Source: JBCCGG01 sp039029395 (lineage in GTDB: Bacteria > Pseudomonadota > Alphaproteobacteria > Kiloniellales > JAKSDN01). Taken from it: a stretch of DNA of 64,000 nt. Position 1 is the first letter of the stretch. Each line of letters opens with the position of its first letter. The stretch lies in assembly GCA_039029395.1 (NCBI GenBank), contig JBCCGG010000006.1:62001-126000 (forward strand), given 5' to 3'. The notes under the pieces were generated by a model that was not told where the DNA came from, searched no databases, and was given only the letters and a program-made list of their open reading frames with translations. This document shows, piece after piece, positions 50,594 to 59,394 of this stretch. Made by a program: the position numbers and the translations under genes.

Positions 50594-51508
50594 TTACGCC
50601 AGGCCCGCCGCGCGGCGCGGGTCGTAGGGGTGATCCTTGGCCCAGGTTTCCATGAACTCTTTCAGCGCCGGATCGGGCTTGTTGGGCATAACAACGGTAA
50701 GCTTGACCAGCTGGTCGCCGGTCGCGCCGATGCCTTTGCCCTTGAGACGCAGCACCTTCCCGCTGTTGGCCCCGGCCGGCACCTTCATGGCGACGGCCCC
50801 GTGAATCGTCGGCACGGTGACGCTGCCGCCGAGCACCGCTTCCTGCAGAGTGATCGGCACGCTGAGGCGGATGTCCTTGTCGTCTCTGGTGAAATGAGGA
50901 TGAGGAGCCACGTGGACCTGGATGTAGGCGTCGCCGGCTGGCGCCTCGCCGTGGCCTGGCAGGCCTTGGCCCTTGAGCCGGAGCGTGCGGCCGTCCTCTG
51001 TGCCGGGCGGAATGGTCACGTCGAGGGTGCGCTCGCCGGCCAGGGCCACTCGTTTCTTGGCGCCGAGCGCTGCCTCGATAAAGGACACGGTGATCCGGTA
51101 GGAGACGTCGGCGCCGCGCAGGTGAACCTTGAACTCCTGTTGCCGGTCGCGTCCGGCGCCGCCGCCGAACATCTGGGCCAAGATGTCCTCGACGTCGAAC
51201 TCCTCGCTGCCGCCATAGGGGTTGTACTTGGCCCCGGCGTCGCTCTCGGCATAGTGACGGTAGGCACCGTGCGCGGCCGCGGTCTCCTGGCCGCTTGCGT
51301 CGATCTCGCCGCGGTCGAAACGCTTGCGCTTGTCCTCGTCGCCCAGGATTCCGTAGGCCTGGGAGACATCCTTGAATTGCCGCTCGGCGTCCGCGTTGCC
51401 GGGGTTGAGGTCCGGGTGCAGCTTCTTGGCTAGGTCGCGGTAGGCGCGCTTGATATCGTCGCCGCTGGCATCGCGCGCAACGCCCAACACTTCATAGGGG
51501 TCCGTCAT
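50594..51508 (-). CDS. cbpA: Curved-DNA-binding / DnaJ-like co-chaperone CbpA
   Basis: A 304-residue J-domain protein. The HPD tripeptide is in KKLHPDLNPGN at the end of helix II, then a Gly-poor linker and the two C-terminal beta-barrel peptide-binding domains (TLDVTIPPGTEDGRTLRLKG, LRLKGKGIGA). No zinc-finger is present, as expected for CbpA. It stimulates DnaK and overlaps functionally with DnaJ. I use ATG 51508, with GAGAGG six nt upstream, instead of TTG 51514. Confidence 0.9.
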   Translation of the reverse strand: MTDPYEVLGVARDASGDDIKRAYRDLAKKLHPDLNPGNADAERQFKDVSQAYGILGDEDKRKRFDRGEIDASGQETAAAHGAYRHYAESDAGAKYNPYGGSEEFDVEDILAQMFGGGAGRDRQQEFKVHLRGADVSYRITVSFIEAALGAKKRVALAGERTLDVTIPPGTEDGRTLRLKGQGLPGHGEAPAGDAYIQVHVAPHPHFTRDDKDIRLSVPITLQEAVLGGSVTVPTIHGAVAMKVPAGANSGKVLRLKGKGIGATGDQLVKLTVVMPNKPDPALKEFMETWAKDHPYDPRRAAGLA

Positions 51509-51558
51509 GCCCAACCTCTCCCCCCAAACGACCCAGGGCGGGTCGGCCGCGTCTTAGG

Positions 51559-52032
51559 CTATTGGACGATCTTCCAGGAGCCGTCGGGCTGGCGGCAAGC
51601 AGTGCCGTAGGCGTTCTCGGTCTTGCCGCCGACCGTCACGGTCTGCTGAAACTCGCGGCAGTAGGCGCCAGTCGAGGATGTGCCGTCGCGCACCGGCGTG
51701 ACCGAGCCAGAGTTACCGCTGTTCGGGTTGTTCCAGCTGATGGTCTCGCCGACCGGTGCGGCTTTGGCCTGGCTGTAGGCCTGATCGGCCTTCAGGCGAT
51801 CGACGTCGTCCAGGCTCTTGCCGATCGAGCTGCCGACCAGGGCGCCCAAAAGAACGCCGGCGCCGGTCGCCACAAGCTGGCCGCGGCCACTGCCGATCTG
51901 GGAGCCCAGAAGACCGCCCAAGGCGGCGCCGCCCAAGCCACCGACGGCCTGTTTGGTCCCGATATCCGATCCTTCGCATGCGGTGACGGTGAATGCGATG
52001 GCCACGACCGCGACCACGGGTTTGAGCTTCAT
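51559..52032 (-). CDS. RT0821/17 kDa surface antigen-like glycine-zipper lipoprotein
   Basis: A 157-residue lipoprotein. The signal peptide ends at a lipobox TVTAC, then a glycine-zipper double hairpin (GGLGGAALGGLLGSQIGSG, GAGVLLGALVGSSIGKSL) and a C-terminal beta region with a pair of cysteines (AYCREFQ, GTACRQPDGSW). It is probably an outer-membrane protein of the Rickettsia 17 kDa family. Its position beside pdxH and a DnaJ-like gene is conserved in many alphaproteobacteria. Confidence 0.86.
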   Translation of the reverse strand: MKLKPVVAVVAIAFTVTACEGSDIGTKQAVGGLGGAALGGLLGSQIGSGRGQLVATGAGVLLGALVGSSIGKSLDDVDRLKADQAYSQAKAAPVGETISWNNPNSGNSGSVTPVRDGTSSTGAYCREFQQTVTVGGKTENAYGTACRQPDGSWKIVQ

Positions 52033-52224
52033 GGCAAGTGCCTCGTCCACTGCTAGACCAAGATGACCGCGCTTGTTATAGCGCTGTACAGATATACGCA
52101 CCAAGTTAATGATTCATACCCCGCTCATCAACAAATGGCCGCGAGCCGGGCGTGATGGGCTAAGATCTTGGTCCCAATTAGGGCCCAGGTCACGAGAGAC
52201 CACGGAGGCAGGGCGGTAGCATCA

Positions 52225-52809
52225 ATGTTTGGTAGTAAAAACCCGGAAGACCCTCTCACGCTTTTCAACGCCTGGTTTGACGAGGCAAAGCAGAGCGAGA
52301 TCAACGACCCCAACGGCATGGCCGTCGCCTCGGTCGGTGACGACGGCATGCCTTCGATTCGCATGGTGCTGCTCAAGGGCATCGACGAACGGGGGTTCGT
52401 CTTCTACACCAACTTCGAGAGCCGAAAAGGCCGGGAGATCTTGGCTCACCCCAAGGCGGGTCTTTTGTTCCACTGGAAGTCCTTGCGCCGCCAGGTTCGG
52501 GTGGTGGGCGAGGTCGAAGTGGTTAGCAATCAGGAAGCCGACGCTTATTTTGCCTCGCGGCCGCGCGACAGCCAAATCGGCGCCTGGGCGAGCCAGCAGT
52601 CCCGCGCGCTTGAGAGCCGCTTCGAGCTGGAAAAGCGGGTTGCCAAGTTCGCGGCCAAGTTCGCCATCGGCGAGGTGCCGCGGCCGCACTACTGGTCGGG
52701 CTTCCGAATTCTGCCACGGGAGTACGAGTTCTGGCAGGATGGCGCGTTCCGGCTCCACGACCGCCTGGTCTACCGGCGCCAAGAAGGCGCAGAGGGCTGG
52801 GTCACCTAG
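52225..52809 (+). CDS. pdxH: Pyridoxamine 5'-phosphate oxidase with in-frame amber near the C-terminus
   Basis: A 194-residue FMN enzyme making pyridoxal 5'-phosphate. FMN and substrate segments are visible: SIRMVLLKGIDERGFVFYTN, FHWKSLRRQVRV, FASRPRDSQIGAWAS, and FRLHDRLVYRR near the end. The family normally ends W-x3-RL-x-P. Here the reading is W-V-T-TAG, and the next codons are R-L-Y-P then TGA (52810-52824), so the amber codon falls four residues before the conserved end. The TGA overlaps the GTG start of the next gene (GTGA), which suggests the TGA was the original stop. The remaining protein may still work, or the stop may be read through or be an error. The ATG lacks a strong ribosome site. 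Confidence 0.87.
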   Translation: MFGSKNPEDPLTLFNAWFDEAKQSEINDPNGMAVASVGDDGMPSIRMVLLKGIDERGFVFYTNFESRKGREILAHPKAGLLFHWKSLRRQVRVVGEVEVVSNQEADAYFASRPRDSQIGAWASQQSRALESRFELEKRVAKFAAKFAIGEVPRPHYWSGFRILPREYEFWQDGAFRLHDRLVYRRQEGAEGWVT

Positions 52810-52820
52810 CGCCTCTATCC

Positions 52821-53759
52821 GTGAGCGATCAGGTCCAGGCACCCCATCAATCCGCCGCCCTGGCGCGCCAGGCGCGGCTTATGCGCCTTGCGACCTACGC
52901 CTCGGTGTCGGTCGCGCTGGTGCTGATTGTGGTCAAGACCTGGGCCTGGATCGCGACCGGTTCGGTCAGCCTGTTGTCGTCCCTGCTGGATTCCCTGCTC
53001 GACGCGGCGGCGTCGCTGATCAACCTCTTTGCCGTGCGCCACGCGCTCAGCCCACCGGACCGGGAACATCGCTTCGGCCACGGCAAGGCCGAGCCCCTGG
53101 CGGCACTTGGCCAGTCTGCCTTTGTCGCCGGCTCGGCGATCTTTTTGTTCATCGAGGCCGGCCAGCGGCTTTACGAACCCCAGCAGATCAGCAACGTCAA
53201 CTGGGGCATCGCGGTCATGGTCTTCTCGATCGTCATGACCTTCGCCTTGACCCGCTTTCAAGCCTATGTGGTCAAGCACACCCAGTCGGTCGCGATCCAG
53301 GCTGACGCGCTCCACTACCTTGGCGACCTCCTGGTCAACGGCGCGGTCATTGTGGCACTTGTCCTGGTCTCCCAGTTGGGCTGGGTCTACGCCGACCCGG
53401 TCTTCGGCATCGCGATCGCGGTCTATATTCTCTACATCGCCTGGCGCATCGTGTGGCGCGCGATGGATATGCTGATGGACCGGGAACTGCCAGATGAGGC
53501 GCGCGAGCGGATCACACAGATCGTTCTGGCCGACCCAAAGGTGCTGGCGCTGCACGACCTGCGCACCCGGGCCTCGGGGCCGCGCACCTTCATCCAGCTG
53601 CATCTGGTGATGGACGGCCAAATCACCCTCTACGAGGCCCACCAGATCGCCGACAACGTCGAGGCCAAGCTGTGCGCCGCCTTTCCCGAGGCCGAGGTGT
53701 TGATCCACCAAGACCCAGACGGCCTGGAGGAGCCGCCCAACCCATCGGTGACCTTGTGA
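52821..53759 (+). CDS. Cation diffusion facilitator, FieF-type
   Basis: A 312-residue zinc/iron exporter of the inner membrane with six helices and a cytoplasmic C-terminal domain. Metal-binding motifs are DSLLDAAAS in helix 2 and HYLGDLLVN in helix 5, with GHGKAEPLAAL in the loop. The C-terminal domain (RELPDEARERITQIVL, then HDLRTR and LHLVMDG) is standard. The GTG start overlaps the frame of pdxH at GTGA, implying translational coupling. Confidence 0.88.
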   Translation: MSDQVQAPHQSAALARQARLMRLATYASVSVALVLIVVKTWAWIATGSVSLLSSLLDSLLDAAASLINLFAVRHALSPPDREHRFGHGKAEPLAALGQSAFVAGSAIFLFIEAGQRLYEPQQISNVNWGIAVMVFSIVMTFALTRFQAYVVKHTQSVAIQADALHYLGDLLVNGAVIVALVLVSQLGWVYADPVFGIAIAVYILYIAWRIVWRAMDMLMDRELPDEARERITQIVLADPKVLALHDLRTRASGPRTFIQLHLVMDGQITLYEAHQIADNVEAKLCAAFPEAEVLIHQDPDGLEEPPNPSVTL

Positions 53760-53784
53760 ACCAGATCGTATAGGCTCCCAGCCC

Positions 53785-54525
53785 ATGACCAAGAAAAGAC
53801 CCACCGTCGTCCTGACCGGCGCGAGCCGGGGCATCGGCCACGCGACCGTCAAGCGTTTCAGCGACGAGGGCTGGCAGATCATCACCTGCTCGCGCGAGGC
53901 GGTGCCCGAGCATTGCCTGCGGGATCCCAACTGGACCCATCACATTACCGCCGACCTGGCCGAGCGTGAGGATTTGGAGAGCTTCGTTAAGCAGGCCAAC
54001 GAGGTGCTCGGCGAAGGGTCGCTCGCCGCTCTGGTCAACAACGCCGCGGTCTCGCCCAAGACGCCCTTCAAGGAGCGCCTGGGCGTGCTCAACGGCGGCA
54101 TGGACGGCTGGCGCCAGGTCTTCGAGCTCAATCTCTTCGCGCCGCTCGCGCTGGCCCGGGGCTTCGCCGTGCCCCTGCGCAAGGCCAAAGGTGCGATCGT
54201 CAACATCACTTCGATCGCCGGCCACCAGATTCATCCCTTCGCCGGCTCGGCCTATTCGGTCTCCAAGGCCGCGCTCTCAGCCATGACCCGGGAGATGGCG
54301 GTCGAGTTCGCCGAAATCGGCGTTCGGGTCAACGCGGTCGCGCCGGGCGAGATCGAGACCGCGATGATCGGCGAGGAGTACGAGACCCTGATCCCGCGCA
54401 TCCCCATGCACCGCATGGGCCGCCCCGAGGAAGTCGCCTCCGCGGTCTTCCAGCTCTGCACATCGGACTTTGGCTATGTGACGGGCACGGAGGTGTTCGT
54501 CACCGGCGGGCAGCATTTGTACTGA
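53785..54525 (+). CDS. Short-chain dehydrogenase/reductase (SDR)
   Basis: A 246-residue classical SDR. The cofactor motif is VLTGASRGIGHAT; NNAAVS follows; the catalytic Ser is in NITSIAGHQ and the Tyr-x3-Lys is AYSVSKAAL. The final VTGTEVFVTGG closure is normal. Substrate is unknown. It starts 25 nt after the CDF gene on the same strand. Confidence 0.86.
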   Translation: MTKKRPTVVLTGASRGIGHATVKRFSDEGWQIITCSREAVPEHCLRDPNWTHHITADLAEREDLESFVKQANEVLGEGSLAALVNNAAVSPKTPFKERLGVLNGGMDGWRQVFELNLFAPLALARGFAVPLRKAKGAIVNITSIAGHQIHPFAGSAYSVSKAALSAMTREMAVEFAEIGVRVNAVAPGEIETAMIGEEYETLIPRIPMHRMGRPEEVASAVFQLCTSDFGYVTGTEVFVTGGQHLY

Positions 54526-54597
54526 GGGCTCTTAAGTCACTTAATCCAGATCCCTATGGGGCGCTGAGCGGAACGCTAAACCCAGGCAAGGTCACTC

Positions 54598-56148
54598 TCA
54601 ACAGCGCGTACCGACAATACATTCTCCAGTCTCTTCGGAGAAAACCGGAGAGTGACCGGAGCTACCAGCGGGCATTGGCACACCCTTGCCTAGGATAAAG
54701 CGCACACTATGCCCTCCGTTTAGGCCGGCAGGAAAGCGCGATATTGGAGACTGGATAAGAAAGTAGCCATCATCTGTTCGTCTCAAAGCACCGCTGCGCA
54801 TCAATTGCAGGAGTCCTGCTTGCTGGGGAAGGACTTCGTAGGGCTCTACGTCCGAAGACGCTAAAACGTCTTCGATCGGCACCTCGACGATGCCGCCTGG
54901 GTAGTATCGACGCAGCTCTCCAGCTACCCGGCCAATACCATCGATCTGCTGTGGCGTGCCGTTGTGGTCCTTGCCCAGCTCCCGCACCCCATCACGGGAG
55001 ATAACGAACTTTCTTCCGTCCTCGGTGATGACAAGATCGCCACCTCGACTGCCTTTCTTTCCCTGCAGACGACCCGACGGCACGCTGACCTTGGCCAGCG
55101 TGTAGTGGGCGATCAGCTTGTCTACCTGACGCGGAAGCCATTCTGTCATTCGTGCCAACTCGATTCGCGCCCTACCGTCATCCGCGTCGGTAAGATATCG
55201 CATGCAAGCGCTGGTCGGGACAAAGGACACCTTCCCCTTTTCGAGGCCCACCACTCCGACGGCTGGCGCCGTTCGGCCGGTCTGCGGCTGTGCCACGAAG
55301 CGCTCGATTCGATCGGTCGCGCCCGTCATGTTCCAGATGACAGAATCAAGCGCTGTGGCGAAGATCCATAGCGGCTCGTTACCTTCTTCGATGATAACGG
55401 TGGCGACGGAAGTTTCTCGGCCCTGGCCGCTAACTGCGACGGTCGAAACGGCATCGCCCTCGTATCCGGTGAGCACCACCACTTTTGCAGCTTCGCTAGG
55501 CTGGGGAACAACGCAGGCTTCCGTTCTCTTTGAGTGTGATTTGCTACGCATAAGGCTTGGATCTCCATCGACGAGCTTTGTGAGCTCTTCAATGGCGGCT
55601 GAAACCTCGGCTACGTCGACCGTCTTATCGCCATTCATATCAAACACCATGAGGTCCCAATCATGTCTCGATCGACCGGTGTTTTGCTCCAGTATTCCAT
55701 CGATGTGACGCACCGCTTCGGCATAGGTGACGATGCCGTTCTGGTCTTTGTCCGCCTCCAAACGAAATAGCGTGGTCTCGGCTCGACGATTCGTGTCTCC
55801 GACCAAGAAAATGGTTTCCAGCTCTTCCTTCGTGACTTGACCATCGCCATCGAGATCGTGAGCGAAGAAGCGTCGCAAGTGCTGGGCTCGCTGTTGAGCG
55901 AAACGTACCTTGTTAGCGCTTTCGACTCGCTCGGGCGTTGCCACACCCTCTGGACTGAGTGCGAATAGGCGGCGCACAGCTTGGGTTTGAAAGCCGGAGG
56001 GATCCTGATGGAGCGAGCGCAAGATCGCGGTTGGCAGTTGATTGGCTGTTTCTTCGGGTGTCCATGTCTGCGGCAAGGTAGGCGCTGCCGTGATGCAGAG
56101 ACCTATGAAGCTCACCAAACCACAAAACTTGGTCGCTCGGTGATGCAA
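54598..56148 (-). CDS. Secreted EF-hand protein of unknown function
   Basis: A 516-residue protein with a signal peptide (about 1-25) and three EF-hand calcium loops: DLDGDGQVTKEE (98-109), DKDQNGIVTYAE (133-144) and DMNGDKTVDVAE (170-181). The rest (about 190-516) I do not recognise. It contains scattered Cys (about residues 212, 318, 511 and 516) and a late hydrophobic/beta-rich part. The region is visibly richer in A/T and has different codon usage from its neighbours, suggesting transfer. Start is TTG 56148, supported by AGGAGG six nt upstream. Confidence 0.72.
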   Translation of the reverse strand: MHHRATKFCGLVSFIGLCITAAPTLPQTWTPEETANQLPTAILRSLHQDPSGFQTQAVRRLFALSPEGVATPERVESANKVRFAQQRAQHLRRFFAHDLDGDGQVTKEELETIFLVGDTNRRAETTLFRLEADKDQNGIVTYAEAVRHIDGILEQNTGRSRHDWDLMVFDMNGDKTVDVAEVSAAIEELTKLVDGDPSLMRSKSHSKRTEACVVPQPSEAAKVVVLTGYEGDAVSTVAVSGQGRETSVATVIIEEGNEPLWIFATALDSVIWNMTGATDRIERFVAQPQTGRTAPAVGVVGLEKGKVSFVPTSACMRYLTDADDGRARIELARMTEWLPRQVDKLIAHYTLAKVSVPSGRLQGKKGSRGGDLVITEDGRKFVISRDGVRELGKDHNGTPQQIDGIGRVAGELRRYYPGGIVEVPIEDVLASSDVEPYEVLPQQAGLLQLMRSGALRRTDDGYFLIQSPISRFPAGLNGGHSVRFILGKGVPMPAGSSGHSPVFSEETGECIVGTRC

Positions 56149-56154
56149 GTTCTA

Positions 56155-56160
56155 CCTCCT
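56155..56160 (-). promoter_or_regulatory. Strong ribosome site fixing a TTG start
   Basis: Minus-strand AGGAGG lies six nt before TTG 56148 of the EF-hand gene. No in-frame ATG occurs near the signal peptide. Confidence 0.65.
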
Positions 56161-56337
56161 CCACTCCGTCAGCTGTTTCAAATGTAAGATGGCATGATTC
56201 ATGATATAATTCTCACCTTCATAACAGCATGTAGTTGAAGTAACATAAATGGCCTTAAGGGCGGCAATTCGACCTGATTAGGGCAAAGCGCCAACCCCCT
56301 CGACGCAGATTAGGAGCTTGGCCAAGCCGGTCCTCGC

Positions 56338-57552
56338 CTAGCTATGCACAGCCCGGTAAAACAGACTGGGCGCCTTCGAAACTGCCGCAGCAAGCGCCTC
56401 TTCGTTGGCGCCCTGGTCGCCGAAGCGCGTCGGGTCGTAGCGCTCGGTCGGGAAGCGCGGCTCTTGCTCGGCCAGGAGGTCGGCGATGATGTGGCCGGCG
56501 GCGGGGGCCAGGGTCACGCCGTGGGAGTTCATCCCGCTGCAAATGTAGAGTCCCTCGATCCCCGGCACGGGGCCGATAAGGGGATTGCCGTCGGGGGTGA
56601 AGCTCTCCGGGCCGTTGATGAAATTGCTGATCGGGGCGGTCTCGAGCACCGGAAAGAGTCGCGTTGCCGCCTCCACGTAGGGCGCCACCTTGTCCCAGTC
56701 TTCCGGCAGCAGGGAAAACGCAAAGGGCTCTGGCAGGCTGGCCGGATCGAGCGGCGTGGCGTCCTCGTCAAACAGCCCGAACAGCATCCCGCCCACTTCC
56801 TCGCGGCCGTAGAGCAGAGCCTCCGGACAGACGAAGGACGGGGTATCGCGGTCGAGGCGCGGCTCGGTTCGGGCGATCAGGTAGAAGTGCTCGCAGCCCC
56901 ATTGGGCCGCGGAGTAGCCGAGCGGCGCCGTCAGCCCTCGGGACCACAGCCCAGCCGTGACGACGACCCGGTCGAAGGCGTGGAGCTCCCCATCACAGAT
57001 GAGCCCCTTGACCGCGCCGTTCTTGGTGTCCAGGCGCTCGACCAGCGCTTGCTCGAGAACCTCGGCACCCTGCGCCTTGGCGGCCCGGGCTAAGCAGGCC
57101 GTGAAGTCGGCCGGATTGACCCGGCCTGACAGGGGGTTGAACCAGGCGCCGGCGGTCGCGCTTTCGGCCAGGAGAGGGTAGCGGGCGGCGGCCTGCTTGG
57201 CGCTCAGCCAGCGGCAGTCGACCCCGCGGTCACGGGCCGCCTGGTGAAAGCCTTCGAAGGCGCTCAGGCCTGCCTCGCTCAGCCCCAGGAAGAGGCGGCC
57301 TATGTGGTGCCAGCCGGTCGAGTGCGCGCCGTCGCGCTCCAGGCGATCGATCAGCTCGAAGGCACAGAGGACCTGCTGATCCTCGTCACCGTGGGGCTTC
57401 CAGGTGATGTTTCCGGCCGAGTGCCAGGTGGTGCCGCTGGCCAGGCGGTCGCGCTCGAACAGGGTGACCTGCCCCAGGCCGCGCTCGGCGATGTGGTAAG
57501 CGAGTGAGCAGCCGACCACGCCGCCGCCGACGATCGCGATCTTCAAGCTCAT
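56338..57552 (-). CDS. FAD-dependent amine oxidoreductase (DAO family, dimethylglycine dehydrogenase-like N-terminal half)
   Basis: A 404-residue DAO-family flavoprotein. It starts IAIVGGGVVGCSLAYHIAERG; GTTWHSAGNITW holds a His at the position linked to covalent FAD in dimethylglycine dehydrogenase. Unlike the gene at 36453-38861, it lacks the GcvT folate half and ends with ICSGMNSHGVTLAPAAGHI. It should oxidise an N-methyl or secondary amine, with electrons passing to oxygen or an electron-transfer flavoprotein. Substrate is unknown. It is divergent from a small secreted protein gene. Confidence 0.84.
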   Translation of the reverse strand: MSLKIAIVGGGVVGCSLAYHIAERGLGQVTLFERDRLASGTTWHSAGNITWKPHGDEDQQVLCAFELIDRLERDGAHSTGWHHIGRLFLGLSEAGLSAFEGFHQAARDRGVDCRWLSAKQAAARYPLLAESATAGAWFNPLSGRVNPADFTACLARAAKAQGAEVLEQALVERLDTKNGAVKGLICDGELHAFDRVVVTAGLWSRGLTAPLGYSAAQWGCEHFYLIARTEPRLDRDTPSFVCPEALLYGREEVGGMLFGLFDEDATPLDPASLPEPFAFSLLPEDWDKVAPYVEAATRLFPVLETAPISNFINGPESFTPDGNPLIGPVPGIEGLYICSGMNSHGVTLAPAAGHIIADLLAEQEPRFPTERYDPTRFGDQGANEEALAAAVSKAPSLFYRAVHS

Positions 57553-57623
57553 GTCGTTGCCTCCACAGCGCGGATCGATTGCCCTAGACTGTGCCCTGGA
57601 CTGAGGACGGAGGAAAGCAACAG

Positions 57624-58070
57624 ATGCGGGTCGTTGGCTTACTCGTTGTTGCCGCCATTACCGTGGTGCTGGCCGCTGGGCAGCCCAGGGCGCAAGCGCC
57701 CGACATTAAGGGCACCTGGTCGGGCCAGGCGGATATCCTGCTTCAGCTGGACGGCAAGATCGTCAAGGTGCCTCGGCTGCTTCAGGTCGTGATCGAAGAG
57801 GTCGACGGTAATCTCTTCACCGGGCGCCGGACGTGGCAGGCCTTGACCGACGACCCGGGCAACGTCGCCGGGGTCGACACGCTGGCCGCCACCGAGCCCT
57901 TCATAGGTGCGATCGACACGGATGGGGTGACGCTCCGCTTCGTAGAAACCGACGACCCCGGCGTCATGTTTGGCGAGCTGCTCGGCCCCGATCGCCTGGA
58001 GATCACCTACATGGAAGCCTGGCCCCACGCGGTGATCTACACGGTGGTGATGACGCGGGACGGTGGGTGA
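57624..58070 (+). CDS. Small secreted beta-rich protein
   Basis: A 148-residue protein with a signal peptide (cleavage near PRAQA, residue 25). The mature part opens IKGTWSGQADI and ends with a VIYTVVMTRD strand. This pattern looks like a small lipocalin-like barrel and resembles the inserted domain in the isoaspartyl peptidase at 33453-34805. Function is unknown. GGAGG lies about 9 nt before the ATG. Confidence 0.65.
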   Translation: MRVVGLLVVAAITVVLAAGQPRAQAPDIKGTWSGQADILLQLDGKIVKVPRLLQVVIEEVDGNLFTGRRTWQALTDDPGNVAGVDTLAATEPFIGAIDTDGVTLRFVETDDPGVMFGELLGPDRLEITYMEAWPHAVIYTVVMTRDGG

Positions 58071-58116
58071 GGGGGCTCTGGTCCCAGTTTCCTAAACGCG
58101 CCAGCACTAAAGCACC

Positions 58117-58410
58117 TCAGCTCAACCCCTCGACCAACACCAAATTCGCCCGCGCGCTGCGGTGGCGGTGCGCGGCCAGCGCCTGATAGGCGGGGTCTTC
58201 GTACCAGCGCCGGGCGTGGTCCTGGCTCGGGAACTTCATGATCACCGTGCGCGGATAGGACCAGGTGCCCTCCAGCACCTCGGTCCGACCGCTCGAAGTC
58301 GCCAGCAGTTCGCCCTCGTGGCGCTGAAAGATCGGCATGAAGCCCGCAAGGTAGACCTGGTAGGCCTCGGGGTCGGTGATCTCGATCTGGGCGATCATGT
58401 AGGCGCTCAT
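58117..58410 (-). CDS. DUF1330 domain protein (second copy)
   Basis: A 97-residue protein covering a DUF1330 domain: MSAYMIAQIEITDPEAYQVY at the start and VIMKFPSQDHARRWYEDPAY later. It differs clearly from the copy at 33144-33434, so it is not a recent duplication. It is divergent from a LysR gene, which is its likely regulator. Confidence 0.83.
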   Translation of the reverse strand: MSAYMIAQIEITDPEAYQVYLAGFMPIFQRHEGELLATSSGRTEVLEGTWSYPRTVIMKFPSQDHARRWYEDPAYQALAAHRHRSARANLVLVEGLS

Positions 58411-58455
58411 GGGGGGCTCCGTCCTTAGGTGTGACAAGCAGTCTATCAGCTGCGA

Positions 58456-58500
58456 TTCATGCATAAGTAGTCGAGATTTTGCGTTGAAATCATGCAATAA
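58456..58500. repeat. Direct repeat in the DUF1330/LysR intergenic region
   Basis: TTCATGCATAA (58456-58466) is repeated as TCATGCAATAA (58490-58500), about three helical turns apart and just before the LysR ATG at 58510. Each copy is partly palindromic (ATGCAT / TGCA). LysR tetramers use such paired sites. Confidence 0.42.
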
Positions 58501-58509
58501 TACTTGGCT

Positions 58510-59394
58510 ATGAAATGGGACGATCTGCGCGTCTTTCTGGCGCTCGCCCGGGCCGGCTCCTTCGCCGGGGCTGGGCGGGCGCTGAGCGTTAACCAATCGA
58601 CGGTCTCGCGCCGCCTGGCCTCGCTGGAGGCCGATCTGGGCGCCCGGTTGCTTGAGCGCGGCGGCGAGGGGCTGTTCCTGACCGCGACGGGCGAGGAGCT
58701 GCTGGCGCTGGCCCAAGGGGTCGAGCAGGGGTTCGAGCGGATCGACCGGCGGCTGGTCGGCCGGGACGCGCGGCTGAGCGGCCGCTTGACCGTGACATGC
58801 GTCGATATGATGGTGGATCGCTACCTGGCGCCCCATCTAACGCGTTTTGCGACGGACAATCCAGAGATCGAGTTGAACCTTGCGACCGCCTTCCAACCGC
58901 TCGACCTGGCTCGGCGCGAGGCCGACGTGGCGATCCGGGTCAGCGCCGATCCCCCGGAGACCTTGGTCGGGCGGCGGCTCATGGACTTCGCCCTCGGCGT
59001 CTACGGCGCGCCAGAATTTATCGAGGCCCTGGGCGAGGCACCGGACCCGGAGAACGTGCCTTGGATCGGCTGGAACAGCGAAAGCACCCACCAGCGCATG
59101 ATCGCCGATCATTTTCCGACGGCCGGGGCGCGGCATCGGGTTGACAGTCTGCTGGCCGCCAGCGCCTTGGCACGCGCTGGGCTCGGCGCCACGGTCCTGC
59201 CCTGCTATTGGGCCGATCGGGACCCCGGGCTAAGGCGGCTCTACCCGCAGCCGATTGCGAACCACCGGCGCGGCCTTTGGGTGCTGGCCCATCCCGACGT
59301 GCGCAAGGCGGCTCGCGTGCGCGCCTTCACCCGTTTCGTTAGCGAGGTGTTGTTGGCCGAGAGGGATCTCTTCGAGGGCCGCGTGTCGGTCTAG
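58510..59394 (+). CDS. LysR-family transcriptional regulator
   Basis: A 294-residue LTTR. The DNA-binding region is MKWDDLRVFLALARAGSFAGAGRALSVNQSTVSRRLASLE; the substrate-binding domain follows from about residue 90. It is divergent from DUF1330, and its frame ends at a CTAG shared with the PadR gene. ATG 58510 is preferred over TTG 58504. Confidence 0.9.
   Translation: MKWDDLRVFLALARAGSFAGAGRALSVNQSTVSRRLASLEADLGARLLERGGEGLFLTATGEELLALAQGVEQGFERIDRRLVGRDARLSGRLTVTCVDMMVDRYLAPHLTRFATDNPEIELNLATAFQPLDLARREADVAIRVSADPPETLVGRRLMDFALGVYGAPEFIEALGEAPDPENVPWIGWNSESTHQRMIADHFPTAGARHRVDSLLAASALARAGLGATVLPCYWADRDPGLRRLYPQPIANHRRGLWVLAHPDVRKAARVRAFTRFVSEVLLAERDLFEGRVSV

Noticed and set aside
52807..52809. 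TAG in pdxH as pyrrolysine
   Set aside because: TAG terminates several ordinary genes in this window and no pyrrolysine machinery is visible, so nonsense mutation, ordinary readthrough or an error are simpler.
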